DNA of 64,000 nt. Origin: Salisaeta longa DSM 21114 (GTDB taxonomy: Bacteria > Bacteroidota > Rhodothermia > Rhodothermales > Salinibacteraceae). Under the pieces are notes generated by a model, which did not search any database, was not told the DNA's origin, and saw nothing but the letters and a program-made list of their open reading frames with translations. How positions within the stretch are numbered: the stretch's first letter is position 1; each line of letters begins with the position of its first letter. The stretch covers positions 1,324,005 through 1,388,004 of the forward strand of contig NZ_ATTH01000001.1 of NCBI RefSeq assembly GCF_000419585.1, read 5' to 3'. Shown piece after piece: positions 35,100 to 45,585 of this stretch. The translations under genes were made by a program, and so were the position numbers.

Positions 35100-35735
35100 C
35101 TACGCGGCCTCTGCGGGCGGCCACTTGTCGGCCAGCAGGCGCTTTAACCAGGCGACGTACCCAAACGAGCGCGTAGCCGGTAGCGCGTGTGGAAACGTGC
35201 CGCCCAGCCAGTGCGTGCCGACGGCCCGAAACGTTTCGGCGCGGGCCGCGGCCGCGGGCCCAGCGGTCTCAAAGCAGAGGGTCCATCCGGTGCGCGGGCC
35301 CACCTGAAGCTTTGTAAGCTCGATAGATGCCTCGCACGGGTCGGCGGCGGCCTGTGCGCCCAAGTGCTCGCGGTGCGCCTGGGGCGTGAGCACCCGTTGC
35401 CAGCGCTCCTTCTGCACCGCCACCCACACGGGCCCGGGGTCGGTGGCGTGCACGTTGGGCGCGTCCGACAGCGCGAAACTCCACTTGCCCCACTCCTCTG
35501 CGCGCCCGGCCACCGCGGGGCCAAACTGCACGTCTGTGGGCGCCCCAAAGCGGTGCTTTGTTTGGATCTTGCCCTCCCGCAGCTTCACGTTCAGCGCGGG
35601 GTCGTTCGATACGACGTAGCTGTCGGTGCGGGTCGATTCGAGGGTTGCCCCGTGGGCCTCAAACCACGACGTCACATCGGCGGGCGGTCGGCCGTTGAAG
35701 AACCATCGAACCTCGCGGGTGCGATCCATAACCAT
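35100..35735 (-). CDS. Unknown protein, possibly CYTH-like, downstream of ppk1
   Basis: 211 residues (209 from the second ATG at 35729). I do not recognise it with certainty. The spacing of charged strands recalls the CYTH/triphosphate tunnel fold: EVRWFF near the start, TDSYVVSNDPALNVKLREGK then QTKHRFG, VAVQKERWQRVL, and ASIELTKLQV followed by WTLCFET. The strict N-terminal ExExK motif is missing. It starts 6 bases after the ppk1 stop and is surely co-transcribed, which fits a role with polyphosphate or triphosphate. The C-terminal part is helical. It is soluble, with no signal peptide. Confidence 0.65.
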   Translation of the reverse strand: MVMDRTREVRWFFNGRPPADVTSWFEAHGATLESTRTDSYVVSNDPALNVKLREGKIQTKHRFGAPTDVQFGPAVAGRAEEWGKWSFALSDAPNVHATDPGPVWVAVQKERWQRVLTPQAHREHLGAQAAADPCEASIELTKLQVGPRTGWTLCFETAGPAAAARAETFRAVGTHWLGGTFPHALPATRSFGYVAWLKRLLADKWPPAEAA

Positions 35736-35741
35736 GGGCTG

Positions 35742-37931
35742 TTAGGTGAGAATGTCGCGGCTCCGATCTTCAATGGTGCGCATGAGAAGGTCCTGCAAGC
35801 CAGAGGCTTCTTCGGCTGCGTTGGTGGGATACGGGAGCACGTAGCGGCCATCGGACTGCAACTCCCATGCGGTGCGCCGATCGGCGAGGGCGTCTTCCAG
35901 CACGTGTACCACGCGCTGCCGCAACGCGTCTTGTTCAATCGGCACGATGGCCTCCACCCGGCTGTTCAAGTTGCGGCTCATCCAGTCGGCACTGCCAATG
36001 TAAACATCTTCGGCCCCCGCGTTCTGGAAGTAAAAGATGCGAGTGTGCTCCAGGAAGCGCCCCAGGATGCTCACCACCCGGATGTTTTCACTATATCCGG
36101 CGAGGCCCGGCCGCAGCAGGCTGTGCCCTCGCACAATAAGATCGACCTGGACGCCCCCCTGTGAGGCCTTGTAGAGGCGCTGGATGATGTCTACATCGTT
36201 GATGGCGTTCATCTTTGCTACGATGCGTCCGCCCGTCCCGTCCTGTTCGTGCTGTATCTCGCGATCAATGAGGCGGTTGAGGGTCGCTCGCATGTTGTGC
36301 GGTGCCACAAGCAACTTCCGGTAGTCTTGCGCCGGCGCGTAGCCCGTCAGATAGTGGAACAGGTTGGTGACGTCGTAGCCAATGTCGGCGTCGCACGTGA
36401 GCAGGCCAAGATCGGTGTACTGCCGCGCCGTCTTCGAATTGTAGTTTCCGGTTCCCAGATGACAATACGTCCGCGGACCGTCGTCTTCTTCGCGGATGAC
36501 CAGCGTTGCTTTTGCGTGCGTCTTTAGACCCACCAGGCCGTAGGCCACGTGCACGCCCGACTCCTCCAGCATGCGCCCCCACTCGATGTTGTTTTCCTCA
36601 TCGAAGCGCGCTTTCACCTCCACGAGCACGGCCACCTGCTTCCCCCGCTCGGCAGCGCGCACCAGCGCCGCCACGATGGGCGAATCGTCGGACGTCCGGT
36701 ACAGCGTCTGCTTGATCGCCAGCACCTTGGGGTCTTCGGCCGCTTCTTCAACGAACCGCTGCACGCTTTCTTGGAACGACTCGTACGGATGGTGCACGAG
36801 CACATCGCCCGCGCGAATCGCACTGAAGATGTTGGGATGATCGGCGGTTTTGCCCTTCCGTGCCAAATCGGCCGGATCGCCCTCGCGGCGGAGGCGGGCC
36901 GGGATGCGAGGGGTCCAGGGCGGAAATGACGCGCCGGGCACGTCGCGTCCGGCCAGCGGCATCGCATCGGCATGGCCGAGCAGGCTCTGACTCTCGTACA
37001 CGTCGCGGGGCCCAATGCGCAGCTCGTCAACCAGCAAGTCGCGCAGCGAGGCGGGCATGTCGGGCGTAATCTCAAGCCGCACAACAGGCGCAAACCGCCG
37101 CTCGCGCAGTTCGTCGGAAATCATCTCCAGCAGGTCGTCGGCCTCCTCCTCATCGCGCCGGATGTCCGCATTACGCGTCACCCGAAAGGGATGTGCAGCA
37201 GCCACCGTCATGCCCCGAAAGAGCGCATCGAGGTTGTGCGTGATAATTTGCTCCAGCGGCACCACGTGCATCGGCCCGTCCACCGGCACCCACCGGGGCT
37301 GGTTGTTGGGCACCTTTACGCGAGCAAAGTGCTCGGTACCTCGCGCTTCGTTGTGGAGCGAGACGGCAAGCGAGAGGCTGAGGTTTGACAGAAAGGGAAA
37401 CGGATGGCCCGGATCGACGGCGAGGGGCGTAAGGACCGGAAAGACCTGCTCGCGGAAATAGGCATCGGCACGTTTGCGCTGCCGGGCCGAGAGCGCCTCG
37501 TAGTCGTGGATGTGCAGCCCCGCATGCTCGCGCAAGAGCGGACGGAGGGTGGTGCCCCAGAACGTCGTGAGGCGCTCGTACAGCGGCGCTACGCCGTCTC
37601 GGATAAGCGCCAGCTGCTCCTGTGGCGAGCGGCCGTCGGGGGAGTACGCCGTAACACCGGCCGCCGCCTGGCGCTTGAGCCCGCCCACACGCTTCCGAAA
37701 GAACTCGTCGAGGTTGCTTGCCGTGATGGCAACGAAAAAAATCCGCTCCAGCAGGGGCGTGCGGTCGTCCAGCGCCTGGTACAGCACGCGCCAGTTGAAG
37801 TCGATGGTGCTCAACTCGCGGTTGAAGTACAGATGCGGGTGGTCGAGCGCGGCCTCCGTGGGCACCTCACGCGCCTCTACGGCAGGGGTAAACGAAAGGG
37901 ACGAGGGGCGGACGTCTTCAGAAGCCGGCAT
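35742..37931 (-). CDS. ppk1: Polyphosphate kinase 1
   Basis: 729 residues, family-typical. It makes polyphosphate from ATP, reversibly. N-terminal domain YFNRELSTIDFNWRVL, the phospho-histidine motif HLGTGNYNSKTA, and the C-terminal phospholipase D-like domains with VRGHSLLRPG and YIGSADWMSRNL. It follows metF after 41 bases and is followed by the CYTH-like gene after 6 bases. Together with NAD kinase and the universal stress proteins it supports a polyphosphate stress response, though no regulatory site is seen. Confidence 0.96.
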   Translation of the reverse strand: MPASEDVRPSSLSFTPAVEAREVPTEAALDHPHLYFNRELSTIDFNWRVLYQALDDRTPLLERIFFVAITASNLDEFFRKRVGGLKRQAAAGVTAYSPDGRSPQEQLALIRDGVAPLYERLTTFWGTTLRPLLREHAGLHIHDYEALSARQRKRADAYFREQVFPVLTPLAVDPGHPFPFLSNLSLSLAVSLHNEARGTEHFARVKVPNNQPRWVPVDGPMHVVPLEQIITHNLDALFRGMTVAAAHPFRVTRNADIRRDEEEADDLLEMISDELRERRFAPVVRLEITPDMPASLRDLLVDELRIGPRDVYESQSLLGHADAMPLAGRDVPGASFPPWTPRIPARLRREGDPADLARKGKTADHPNIFSAIRAGDVLVHHPYESFQESVQRFVEEAAEDPKVLAIKQTLYRTSDDSPIVAALVRAAERGKQVAVLVEVKARFDEENNIEWGRMLEESGVHVAYGLVGLKTHAKATLVIREEDDGPRTYCHLGTGNYNSKTARQYTDLGLLTCDADIGYDVTNLFHYLTGYAPAQDYRKLLVAPHNMRATLNRLIDREIQHEQDGTGGRIVAKMNAINDVDIIQRLYKASQGGVQVDLIVRGHSLLRPGLAGYSENIRVVSILGRFLEHTRIFYFQNAGAEDVYIGSADWMSRNLNSRVEAIVPIEQDALRQRVVHVLEDALADRRTAWELQSDGRYVLPYPTNAAEEASGLQDLLMRTIEDRSRDILT

Positions 37932-37972
37932 ACGGGGGCCTCAACGATGAGTCAACAGGACCGGGAGCGGTG

Positions 37973-38929
37973 CTACGCCATCTCGCGCAGCGGTTCAACG
38001 ACGCGCCGCACCGTATCTGCGCTCGACATGATGTAGAAGTGCAGGCACGGCACGCCCGCGCGCAGCAGCTCCTCCGACTGCTTCAGCGCCCACTCTACCC
38101 CGATGTCTTTCACGTGCTCCGGGTCGGCGGCCTCAATTTCGGCGGCCAGCTCCGTTGGAATTTCGGTGTGGAAGTGCCGCGGCAACGAGGTGAGATGCCG
38201 CTTCCGCGTGATGATTTTGATTCCTGGAATGATCGGCACGTCGATGCCCACTTCGCGGCATTGCTCCACGAACGACAGGTAATGCGCATTGTCAAAAAAC
38301 ATCTGCGTCACGACGTAGTGGGCCCCGGCCTCTACCTTTTGCTTCAGCCGCATGATGTCCCACGACAGATTGGGCGCCTCGAAGTGCTTCTCCGGGTAGC
38401 CCCCCACGCCCACGCAGAAGTCGGTGGGCGCAGCGTCCATCAGATCCTCAAGGTACGTGCCCTGGTTCATCGCATCGACTTGCTTCACTAGGTCGATGGC
38501 GTACTTGTTGCGCGAGCGGTCGGGGTCGATGTTTTTCTGAAACCCTTTCTCATCGCCGCGGATGGCGAGCACATTATCGATGCCCAGATAGTTGAGCTCG
38601 ATGAGCGCATCCTCGGTCTCCTCACGCGTAAATCCGTTGCAGAGGATGTGCGGTACGGTGTCTACGCCAAACCGCCCCTCGATGGCCGCACACAAGCCCA
38701 ACGTGCCCGGACGCTTGCGCTTTACGCATCGCTTCCAGGTGCCATCGGGCATTTGCTTGTACGACACCTCGGCCGAGTGGCTCGTCACGTCGATGAACGG
38801 TGGATCGAACGGCATGAGCGCATCGACCACGTTGAGCATTTGCTCGGCCGAGCCGCCACGCTTCGGCGGGATGATCTCATACGAAATAAGCGGGTTGCGG
38901 GCACGCTCCAGATGCTCGATGACCTTCAT
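37973..38929 (-). CDS. metF: 5,10-methylenetetrahydrofolate reductase
   Basis: 318 residues from the ATG at 38929 (MKVIEHLERARNPLISYEI); a 24-residue upstream extension has no homology. It reduces methylene-THF to methyl-THF with FAD and NAD(P)H for methionine synthesis. Visible motifs are YEIIPPKRGG (E near the N-terminus), FIDVTSHSAEV, LAIRGDEKGF, GVGGYPEKHFEAP, YVVTQMFFDN and PIIPGIK. The nearby metK uses the same methyl cycle. It probably leads a metF-ppk1-CYTH-like transcript. Confidence 0.94.
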   Translation of the reverse strand: MKVIEHLERARNPLISYEIIPPKRGGSAEQMLNVVDALMPFDPPFIDVTSHSAEVSYKQMPDGTWKRCVKRKRPGTLGLCAAIEGRFGVDTVPHILCNGFTREETEDALIELNYLGIDNVLAIRGDEKGFQKNIDPDRSRNKYAIDLVKQVDAMNQGTYLEDLMDAAPTDFCVGVGGYPEKHFEAPNLSWDIMRLKQKVEAGAHYVVTQMFFDNAHYLSFVEQCREVGIDVPIIPGIKIITRKRHLTSLPRHFHTEIPTELAAEIEAADPEHVKDIGVEWALKQSEELLRAGVPCLHFYIMSSADTVRRVVEPLREMA

Positions 38930-39083
38930 GAACGCAGCATTGGTTACCGGGACAATAGATGGTGTTTGTACACGCGCCAACGGAGGGGCTTGTTCGTGCA
39001 CGACCGGCGTGTACCGCCGATTGGCAGTTAAGAAATGACCATCGATCTGCCTGCGTGTCGGAAAGCGCTTCCGCCCGGCCCGC

Positions 39084-39413
39084 TTAATTCCGACGGGCCC
39101 ACAATTCTTCGCGCCATGCCTCAGGGAATCCGTCGGACGAGTCCCAGGCGTAGTGGTACTGGACGACGGCCTCCTCGCGTCGCCGCTTGTACCGCTGATC
39201 GGCCTGGATCTCCCGAACGCCTACGGGCACCGCGCGGCCGGCGGCACGGGCGCGCTCCCGAATCATCACGGGATGCTGATGATACGGCTGGGGTTCTTCC
39301 GGAAAGTATAGCCGGTAGGCCGTGGCCACCACCCAGGCCATGAGGAAAAGGGCGATGGGGCCAACAATGGTGGCAAGGAGCAAAACCATGGCGAGTCCTG
39401 ATGCTGCGTACAT
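39084..39413 (-). CDS. Small membrane-anchored hypothetical protein
   Basis: 109 residues. One N-terminal membrane segment (LAMVLLLATIVGPIALFLMAWVV) followed by a charged soluble tail with IQADQRYKRRREEAVVQYHYAWD. I do not recognise the family. It lies 95 bases after cytochrome oxidase subunit IV in the same direction, and before metF, so it could be a late gene of the respiratory block or stand alone. The AT-richer gap upstream of it may carry its own promoter. Confidence 0.6.
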   Translation of the reverse strand: MYAASGLAMVLLLATIVGPIALFLMAWVVATAYRLYFPEEPQPYHQHPVMIRERARAAGRAVPVGVREIQADQRYKRRREEAVVQYHYAWDSSDGFPEAWREELWARRN

Positions 39414-39508
39414 AGTTCACACGTTACACATACAACATACGCGCAGCAGCGCACAAATGCACATCCGTCTCGTATTTTTGCATGTCCGTTTCGTATGGCG
39501 GGTTCGCC

Positions 39509-39952
39509 TTACGGAAGCTGAGCCCCCTTATTGCTTCCCGGCGGGTAGTCGGCAGGGGCAACCTTCAGATTCTCGGCACCTGGATCGCGGGCTTCAAGCT
39601 CCTTCAGACGCTTTTCCTCCTGCACGATCGTCGTTGGGGTGGTGTTGGTCAGGTCGCCCCGAAACGCGGTGTCCATGAGGGTAATGGCCAAAAACACCAC
39701 GACGAACACCGTGCTCATGACGAACGTGAGCGTGTTCACCGGCTTGTCGTACTTGAGCGCCATGAAGAACATGACGACCAGCGTAGCCTTGGCAGCCGCA
39801 ATGCCAATAGCCACCGGAATGTTCAGCGGCCCAAGGTCTACCTGCGCCACGGCAACCGTAAGGATGGTAAGCACGATGAGCCCCCCAAAAACGCTTAGGA
39901 GCGTCTTCAGGGGAATAATGTGGTGGCTGTGGTCGTCGCCTGCGTGTGCCAT
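39509..39952 (-). CDS. caa3 cytochrome oxidase subunit IV
   Basis: 147 residues. Three membrane helices (LLSVFGGLIVLTILTVAVA; VAIGIAAAKATLVVMFFMAL; FVMSTVFVVVFLAITLMD) in the arrangement of the prokaryotic COX4 family, with the KATLVVMFFMALKYD motif. A His-rich N-terminus (HAGDDHSHH) and a polar, proline-containing C-terminal tail extend beyond the usual length of about 100. It is the last oxidase gene, 63 bases after subunit III. Confidence 0.88.
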   Translation of the reverse strand: MAHAGDDHSHHIIPLKTLLSVFGGLIVLTILTVAVAQVDLGPLNIPVAIGIAAAKATLVVMFFMALKYDKPVNTLTFVMSTVFVVVFLAITLMDTAFRGDLTNTTPTTIVQEEKRLKELEARDPGAENLKVAPADYPPGSNKGAQLP

Positions 39953-40015
39953 GACTCTCGGAATACGTATCGGGTTCGAAGGGATAAGGCAGAGGGTTCA
40001 GCCCGCGGATGCGTC

Positions 40016-40717
40016 CTAAATGAGATAGAGCAGCGGAAACAGGAAGATCCAGATGATGTCGACCAGGTGCCAGTACAGGCCGGTGAGCTCCACCGGGGTG
40101 TACCATTCGCTGCTGAAGTCCCCTCGGTTGGCGCGCCACGCGATCCACCCGATGAGGGCCATGCCGATGAGGACGTGTACGCCGTGGATGCCCGTCATCA
40201 CGAAGTAGATGCTAAAGAATTGCGCCGCAAATGGAATGTCAGCCAGGTAGGCATAGTGGGCGCCGTGTGGGTCAAAGAAGCTGCCGGGATACACGCCGTG
40301 CTCAAACTTGGCCGTATACTCGAAATACTTGATCACCAAGAAGACACCGGCCAGAACGAGCGTTGCCAGCAGGCTCCACACCATCTTTCGCTGCTCTTCC
40401 TTTTGCGCGAAGTGGATTGAGAGCGCGACCGTGAGCGACGAGGTAAGCAAGACCACCGTGTTTGTGCCGCCCATAACCCAGTTCAGGGCATTACTAGCAG
40501 CCAGGAAAGCATCGGGATGCCACTGCCGGAAGACCGCGTAGGCAACAAACATCCCGCTAAACAGCAGGATCTCGGTTGCCAGGAAGATCCACATGCCTAG
40601 CTTTGCCGAGTCAAACTGCTGCTCGGACGATACGAAATGGTGCTCCAGATGCGGCGGGTGCTGGTGCGCATGAACGTCGCCCGCCGATGTTGTTGCAGGG
40701 GCCGTCTCGGTTGCCAT
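40016..40717 (-). CDS. ctaE: caa3 cytochrome oxidase subunit III
   Basis: 233 residues from the ATG at 40717 (MATETAPATTSAGD); a 13-residue upstream extension is unlikely. About five membrane helices with LGMWIFLATEILLFSGMF (conserved Glu) and YFVMTGIHGVHVLIGM, then YWHLVDIIWIFLFPLLYL at the end. The His-rich N-terminus (HAHQHPPHLEHH) is odd but similar to the tail chemistry of subunit IV. Subunit III stabilises the oxidase core. It follows subunit I after 65 bases. Confidence 0.94.
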   Translation of the reverse strand: MATETAPATTSAGDVHAHQHPPHLEHHFVSSEQQFDSAKLGMWIFLATEILLFSGMFVAYAVFRQWHPDAFLAASNALNWVMGGTNTVVLLTSSLTVALSIHFAQKEEQRKMVWSLLATLVLAGVFLVIKYFEYTAKFEHGVYPGSFFDPHGAHYAYLADIPFAAQFFSIYFVMTGIHGVHVLIGMALIGWIAWRANRGDFSSEWYTPVELTGLYWHLVDIIWIFLFPLLYLI

Positions 40718-40782
40718 GAGAATACGTGTTGAGCGGAAAAAGGTGGTGGAGCGCACGCGGGCCGCGCGTGCAGTCGAAGGAA

Positions 40783-42507
<1,725 letters not shown>

Positions 42508-42587
42508 GGGCTCCAATAGCTTCTTCGTGAACCGTTTGCCAACCACAGGCACGCCGCGCGGCATCATCTCCGCAGCGGCGTTACCTC

Positions 42588-43583
42588 TTACCGTGCGAGG
42601 GATGCCGTGGTTGTGGATACTTCTTTGTCACTCAAGGTCTTCATGTATTCGATCAGCGCTGTGAGCTGGCGCTCGCTGAGTCCGCCGTATGAGGCGGGCA
42701 TGATGTTGTTGTAGCCCGCGACAATTTTTGCTCCCGGATTTAGGATAGACTCACGCAAGTAGTTTGCGTCGGCCTCTAACGTTGTACCATCGGCCATCTC
42801 ATGGTTATCCTTTCCATACAAGCCTTTCCACGTCGGGCCCACTTTGGGCGCACCGTCTACGCTGTGACACGTCTGACAGCCCTGCTGGGTGTAAAGCACC
42901 TCGCCATATTCCGGCAGCGGCATCTCGTCGTAGTTGCCGCCGCCGCTCTCCAGCCATTTCTGGAAGTTCTCCTGCGAGAGCACCTTTACGCCGCCAATCA
43001 TCGCGGAGTGCCCGGTGCCGCAGTACTCGGTACAAAACAGGTTGTAGAATCCACTTTCACCGGTTTGCTTGGTCGCCTCAAACCAGAGGCTCGTGTAGCG
43101 GTTGGGCAGCACGTCGTGCTTCACGCGGAACGCCGGCACAAAAAAGCTGTGGATGACGTCCTGGCTGCTCATTGTCAGCTTAACCGGCCGGTTGGCAGGC
43201 ACAATGAGCGTGTCCATCACCTGCGTACCGTTTGGGTACTCAAACCGCCACTTCCAGCTCCAGGCCGTCACCTTAATATTGTAGGCGTTGGGGGGCGCGG
43301 TGTACATGTTTACGTACGACTTGAAGCCCCACGTGAATACAATAAGCACCAGAATGGTGGGAATGACAACCCAGGAGATCTCTACGATCTTGCTCTCCTC
43401 GACCATCTCGGGGCGTTCGTCGGCGCTGCGACGCCGGTAACGCACCACGAAGTAGAGCATGGCCGCTATCACGCCCACAAAGATGACAAGACTCGTCCAC
43501 GTAACGAATTGGAAGAGGCTATCCACCTGACTTGCGAAGGTGGAGGCCTGTTCGGGCAGCCAAAATGAGCCGTAATCGCCCAT
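42588..43583 (-). CDS. ctaC: caa3 cytochrome oxidase subunit II with fused cytochrome c
   Basis: 331 residues from the ATG at 43583 ([15 protein letters not shown]). Two N-terminal membrane helices, then the CuA cupredoxin domain ([12 protein letters not shown]; metal ligands in [12 protein letters not shown]), and a C-terminal cytochrome c domain with haem motif CQTCH at about residue 240 and [11 protein letters not shown] with the axial Met. The fused cytochrome defines a caa3 oxidase and lets the enzyme accept electrons directly from alternative complex III. It follows SCO1 after 41 bases. Confidence 0.97.
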   Translation of the reverse strand: MGDYGSFWLPEQASTFASQVDSLFQFVTWTSLVIFVGVIAAMLYFVVRYRRRSADERPEMVEESKIVEISWVVIPTILVLIVFTWGFKSYVNMYTAPPNAYNIKVTAWSWKWRFEYPNGTQVMDTLIVPANRPVKLTMSSQDVIHSFFVPAFRVKHDVLPNRYTSLWFEATKQTGESGFYNLFCTEYCGTGHSAMIGGVKVLSQENFQKWLESGGGNYDEMPLPEYGEVLYTQQGCQTCHSVDGAPKVGPTWKGLYGKDNHEMADGTTLEADANYLRESILNPGAKIVAGYNNIMPASYGGLSERQLTALIEYMKTLSDKEVSTTTASLAR

Positions 43584-43624
43584 AGCAGTTGTATTGAATC
43601 GTCCCTGTAAATCGTGCGGGCAGT

Positions 43625-44470
43625 CTATGGCGTCGAGGACGCATACGACTGCAAATCTTCTTTTTCGCGCCGCCAAAACACGAACAGCGCAAGGCCCAGG
43701 AGCAGCACCGTAACGCCGCTTCCAAGCTTCATGATGTTAAAGGCATCGGCCGTGTACGTATTGGCCTTCGGATCAAACTGGAAGCAATACATCGCAATCT
43801 GATCCACGGGATTGCCCACGTTTCCGTTGGAGGCCTCTACAAGTGCTTTACGCACGTCGCCGGCGGGCAACTCCAGTCCGTAAATGTACCGCGTCACCGT
43901 TCCCGTGCCGCTCAAAAAGATGAGCGCTGTGGGATGGGCGTATTCCTTTTCGGCAGGCACCCACTTGTAGTTAAACCCGACCGCTTGGGTGAGCGCCTGG
44001 ATAGACGCCTTGCTACCGGTCAAAAAGTGCCAGCCTTCTTCAGCCCCCTGCCGGTTAAGGCGCTGCAGGTACTGTGTGCGTTTCGTTTGCGCAATCGCGG
44101 GCGTCTCGCGGGGGTTGAAGCTTACCGTCAAAATCCGAAATTGGTCACCCGGCGTCCACTTCAATTTGCTCAGCGTTTGCGTAACCCCGTTGAGCATCAG
44201 CCCGCACAGCATGGGGCAGTTGTGGTACACCAAGTTCAGTATAACAGGTGTTGTGCCATCGAAGTACCGATCAAGCGTCACGGTCTCCCCGCTGGCATTT
44301 TGGAAAGTCAGGTCGGTCGGCACGTCCGAGCCCAGGGCTCGCGTGATACCGACACCGTCAAACTCCTTCTTCATTTGACCGCTCGGCTGGGCAACACTGG
44401 GCCCCACGCTGCTCATCAAAAGCAACGCAATGAAAACAACAAGCGATCTTGTCTTTGTCGTTCTGCACAT
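43625..44470 (-). CDS. SCO1/SenC-family copper chaperone
   Basis: 281 residues. Signal peptide (SLVVFIALLLMSSVGPSVA), a thioredoxin-like domain with the copper motif C-P-M-L-C in LVYHNCPMLCGLM and the third ligand His in EYAHPTALIFL, and a C-terminal membrane helix (GSGVTVLLLGLALFVFW). SCO proteins insert copper into the CuA site of subunit II, whose gene follows directly. The C-terminal TM anchor is unusual, as most have an N-terminal anchor. Confidence 0.93.
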   Translation of the reverse strand: MCRTTKTRSLVVFIALLLMSSVGPSVAQPSGQMKKEFDGVGITRALGSDVPTDLTFQNASGETVTLDRYFDGTTPVILNLVYHNCPMLCGLMLNGVTQTLSKLKWTPGDQFRILTVSFNPRETPAIAQTKRTQYLQRLNRQGAEEGWHFLTGSKASIQALTQAVGFNYKWVPAEKEYAHPTALIFLSGTGTVTRYIYGLELPAGDVRKALVEASNGNVGNPVDQIAMYCFQFDPKANTYTADAFNIMKLGSGVTVLLLGLALFVFWRREKEDLQSYASSTP

Positions 44471-44684
44471 GACTCTGCATCCGTCTGAGAAGCGCGTCGA
44501 CTGCTCGCACCGTTAGAACCTGTTGCAATTCCTGCCGCCGGGCGGCACATCGTCCCCGGGCGTGGCCCGTGGCGCTACCATGAGCCGCGACCGAGGTTAG
44601 GTTTTTGCGCCATCGTGGCTCGCGCTCACCTCCTGACGCAAAATCAACACAGGTTCTTACAAACAGACGATCCACCTCAAACAA

Positions 44685-45464
44685 TCATTCCGATGATGGC
44701 GCCGATGGCGGCGGGGTCTGATCGTACTTGTTCACTACCACATCCATGGCTTGCTCAATGGGCATGCGGTAAATCCCTGCCTCGGCATCTACCACACCGT
44801 ACTCATTTAGCAAGCGGTTTGATTCGTTTGTGGCTTCTTCAACCAACGTGTTCGGCGTCTGCGCAACGCGGGTAGCGGCCACTTGCTGCTTGGTCATCTG
44901 AAACCACACAAACACGATGACAATCGCAAGAGCGATAATCAGCAGCGTCGAGCCTGCAATGCCCATCACAAGGCTTGCGGCAATGCCTTCGTCGGCCACG
45001 CCCTGTTCTTTCTCCTTGGCCAGGCGCTCTTCGGGCGTCAGCTTTTGCTCTACGTCTTGCGCGGCCGCCTGCACCAACTCGGTGGCAGGCCCCATGGCCT
45101 CGCCGTCATCCGGCGCCCGCGTGTGCCGCGCCGCCTCGGCTTCGGTTGCCGCCACAAAGCTCTCCACCCGTTCGCCCGGACTCGTTCCGGCGTCGTTGTA
45201 GGAAAGCACGCGCCAAAAGAACGTCTGCCCGTCGGTGGGCAGGTAGTTGCCGACCTCTACGGCCGTCTGCTGCGCGACGTCCTTGTCCAGCACAAGATCG
45301 CTGAAGTTCGCGTCACGCGCAACCTGCAGCGTGTAGCCCGTCGCGCGCTCCACCGGCTCCCAGGCGAATGTCACCTGGCGACCGTCGACGACCTCAGCCC
45401 CGTACGGCGATGTTAGAGCAGGCGAGGGCGGTGCTGCGCCGGTATGTGTATCCGTTGAGTCCAT
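44685..45464 (-). CDS. FN3-like single-TM protein between complex III and oxidase genes
   Basis: 259 residues. An N-terminal FN3-like domain (VTFAWEPVERATGYTLQVARD and TFFWRVLSYNDAG), an acidic helical linker (VEQKLTPEERLAKEKEQ), one membrane helix (LVMGIAGSTLLIIALAIVIVFVWF), and a 70-residue tail. There is no signal peptide before FN3, so the topology is uncertain. It follows actF after 121 bases and precedes SCO1 after 214 bases. It sits where Rhodothermus marinus has the extra complex III subunit ActG, so it may be that subunit or a supercomplex factor; I cannot confirm homology by eye. Confidence 0.7.
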   Translation of the reverse strand: MDSTDTHTGAAPPSPALTSPYGAEVVDGRQVTFAWEPVERATGYTLQVARDANFSDLVLDKDVAQQTAVEVGNYLPTDGQTFFWRVLSYNDAGTSPGERVESFVAATEAEAARHTRAPDDGEAMGPATELVQAAAQDVEQKLTPEERLAKEKEQGVADEGIAASLVMGIAGSTLLIIALAIVIVFVWFQMTKQQVAATRVAQTPNTLVEEATNESNRLLNEYGVVDAEAGIYRMPIEQAMDVVVNKYDQTPPPSAPSSE

Positions 45465-45585
45465 GGTAATTATGCTTAGCTAAGGGACGGAACGTAACGC
45501 TTAGCGATTTTCAGTTGATCGTGAAAGCACGTGAATATACCCCAAAGACACATGTGCAAAGCACATGGGAGGGAGGGCGCGCGGA

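Noticed and set aside
39063-39070. AAGCGCTT palindrome between the small membrane protein gene and metF, like the susC operators
   Set aside because: A single 8-base palindrome is expected by chance in 64 kb, and neither neighbour is a sugar gene.
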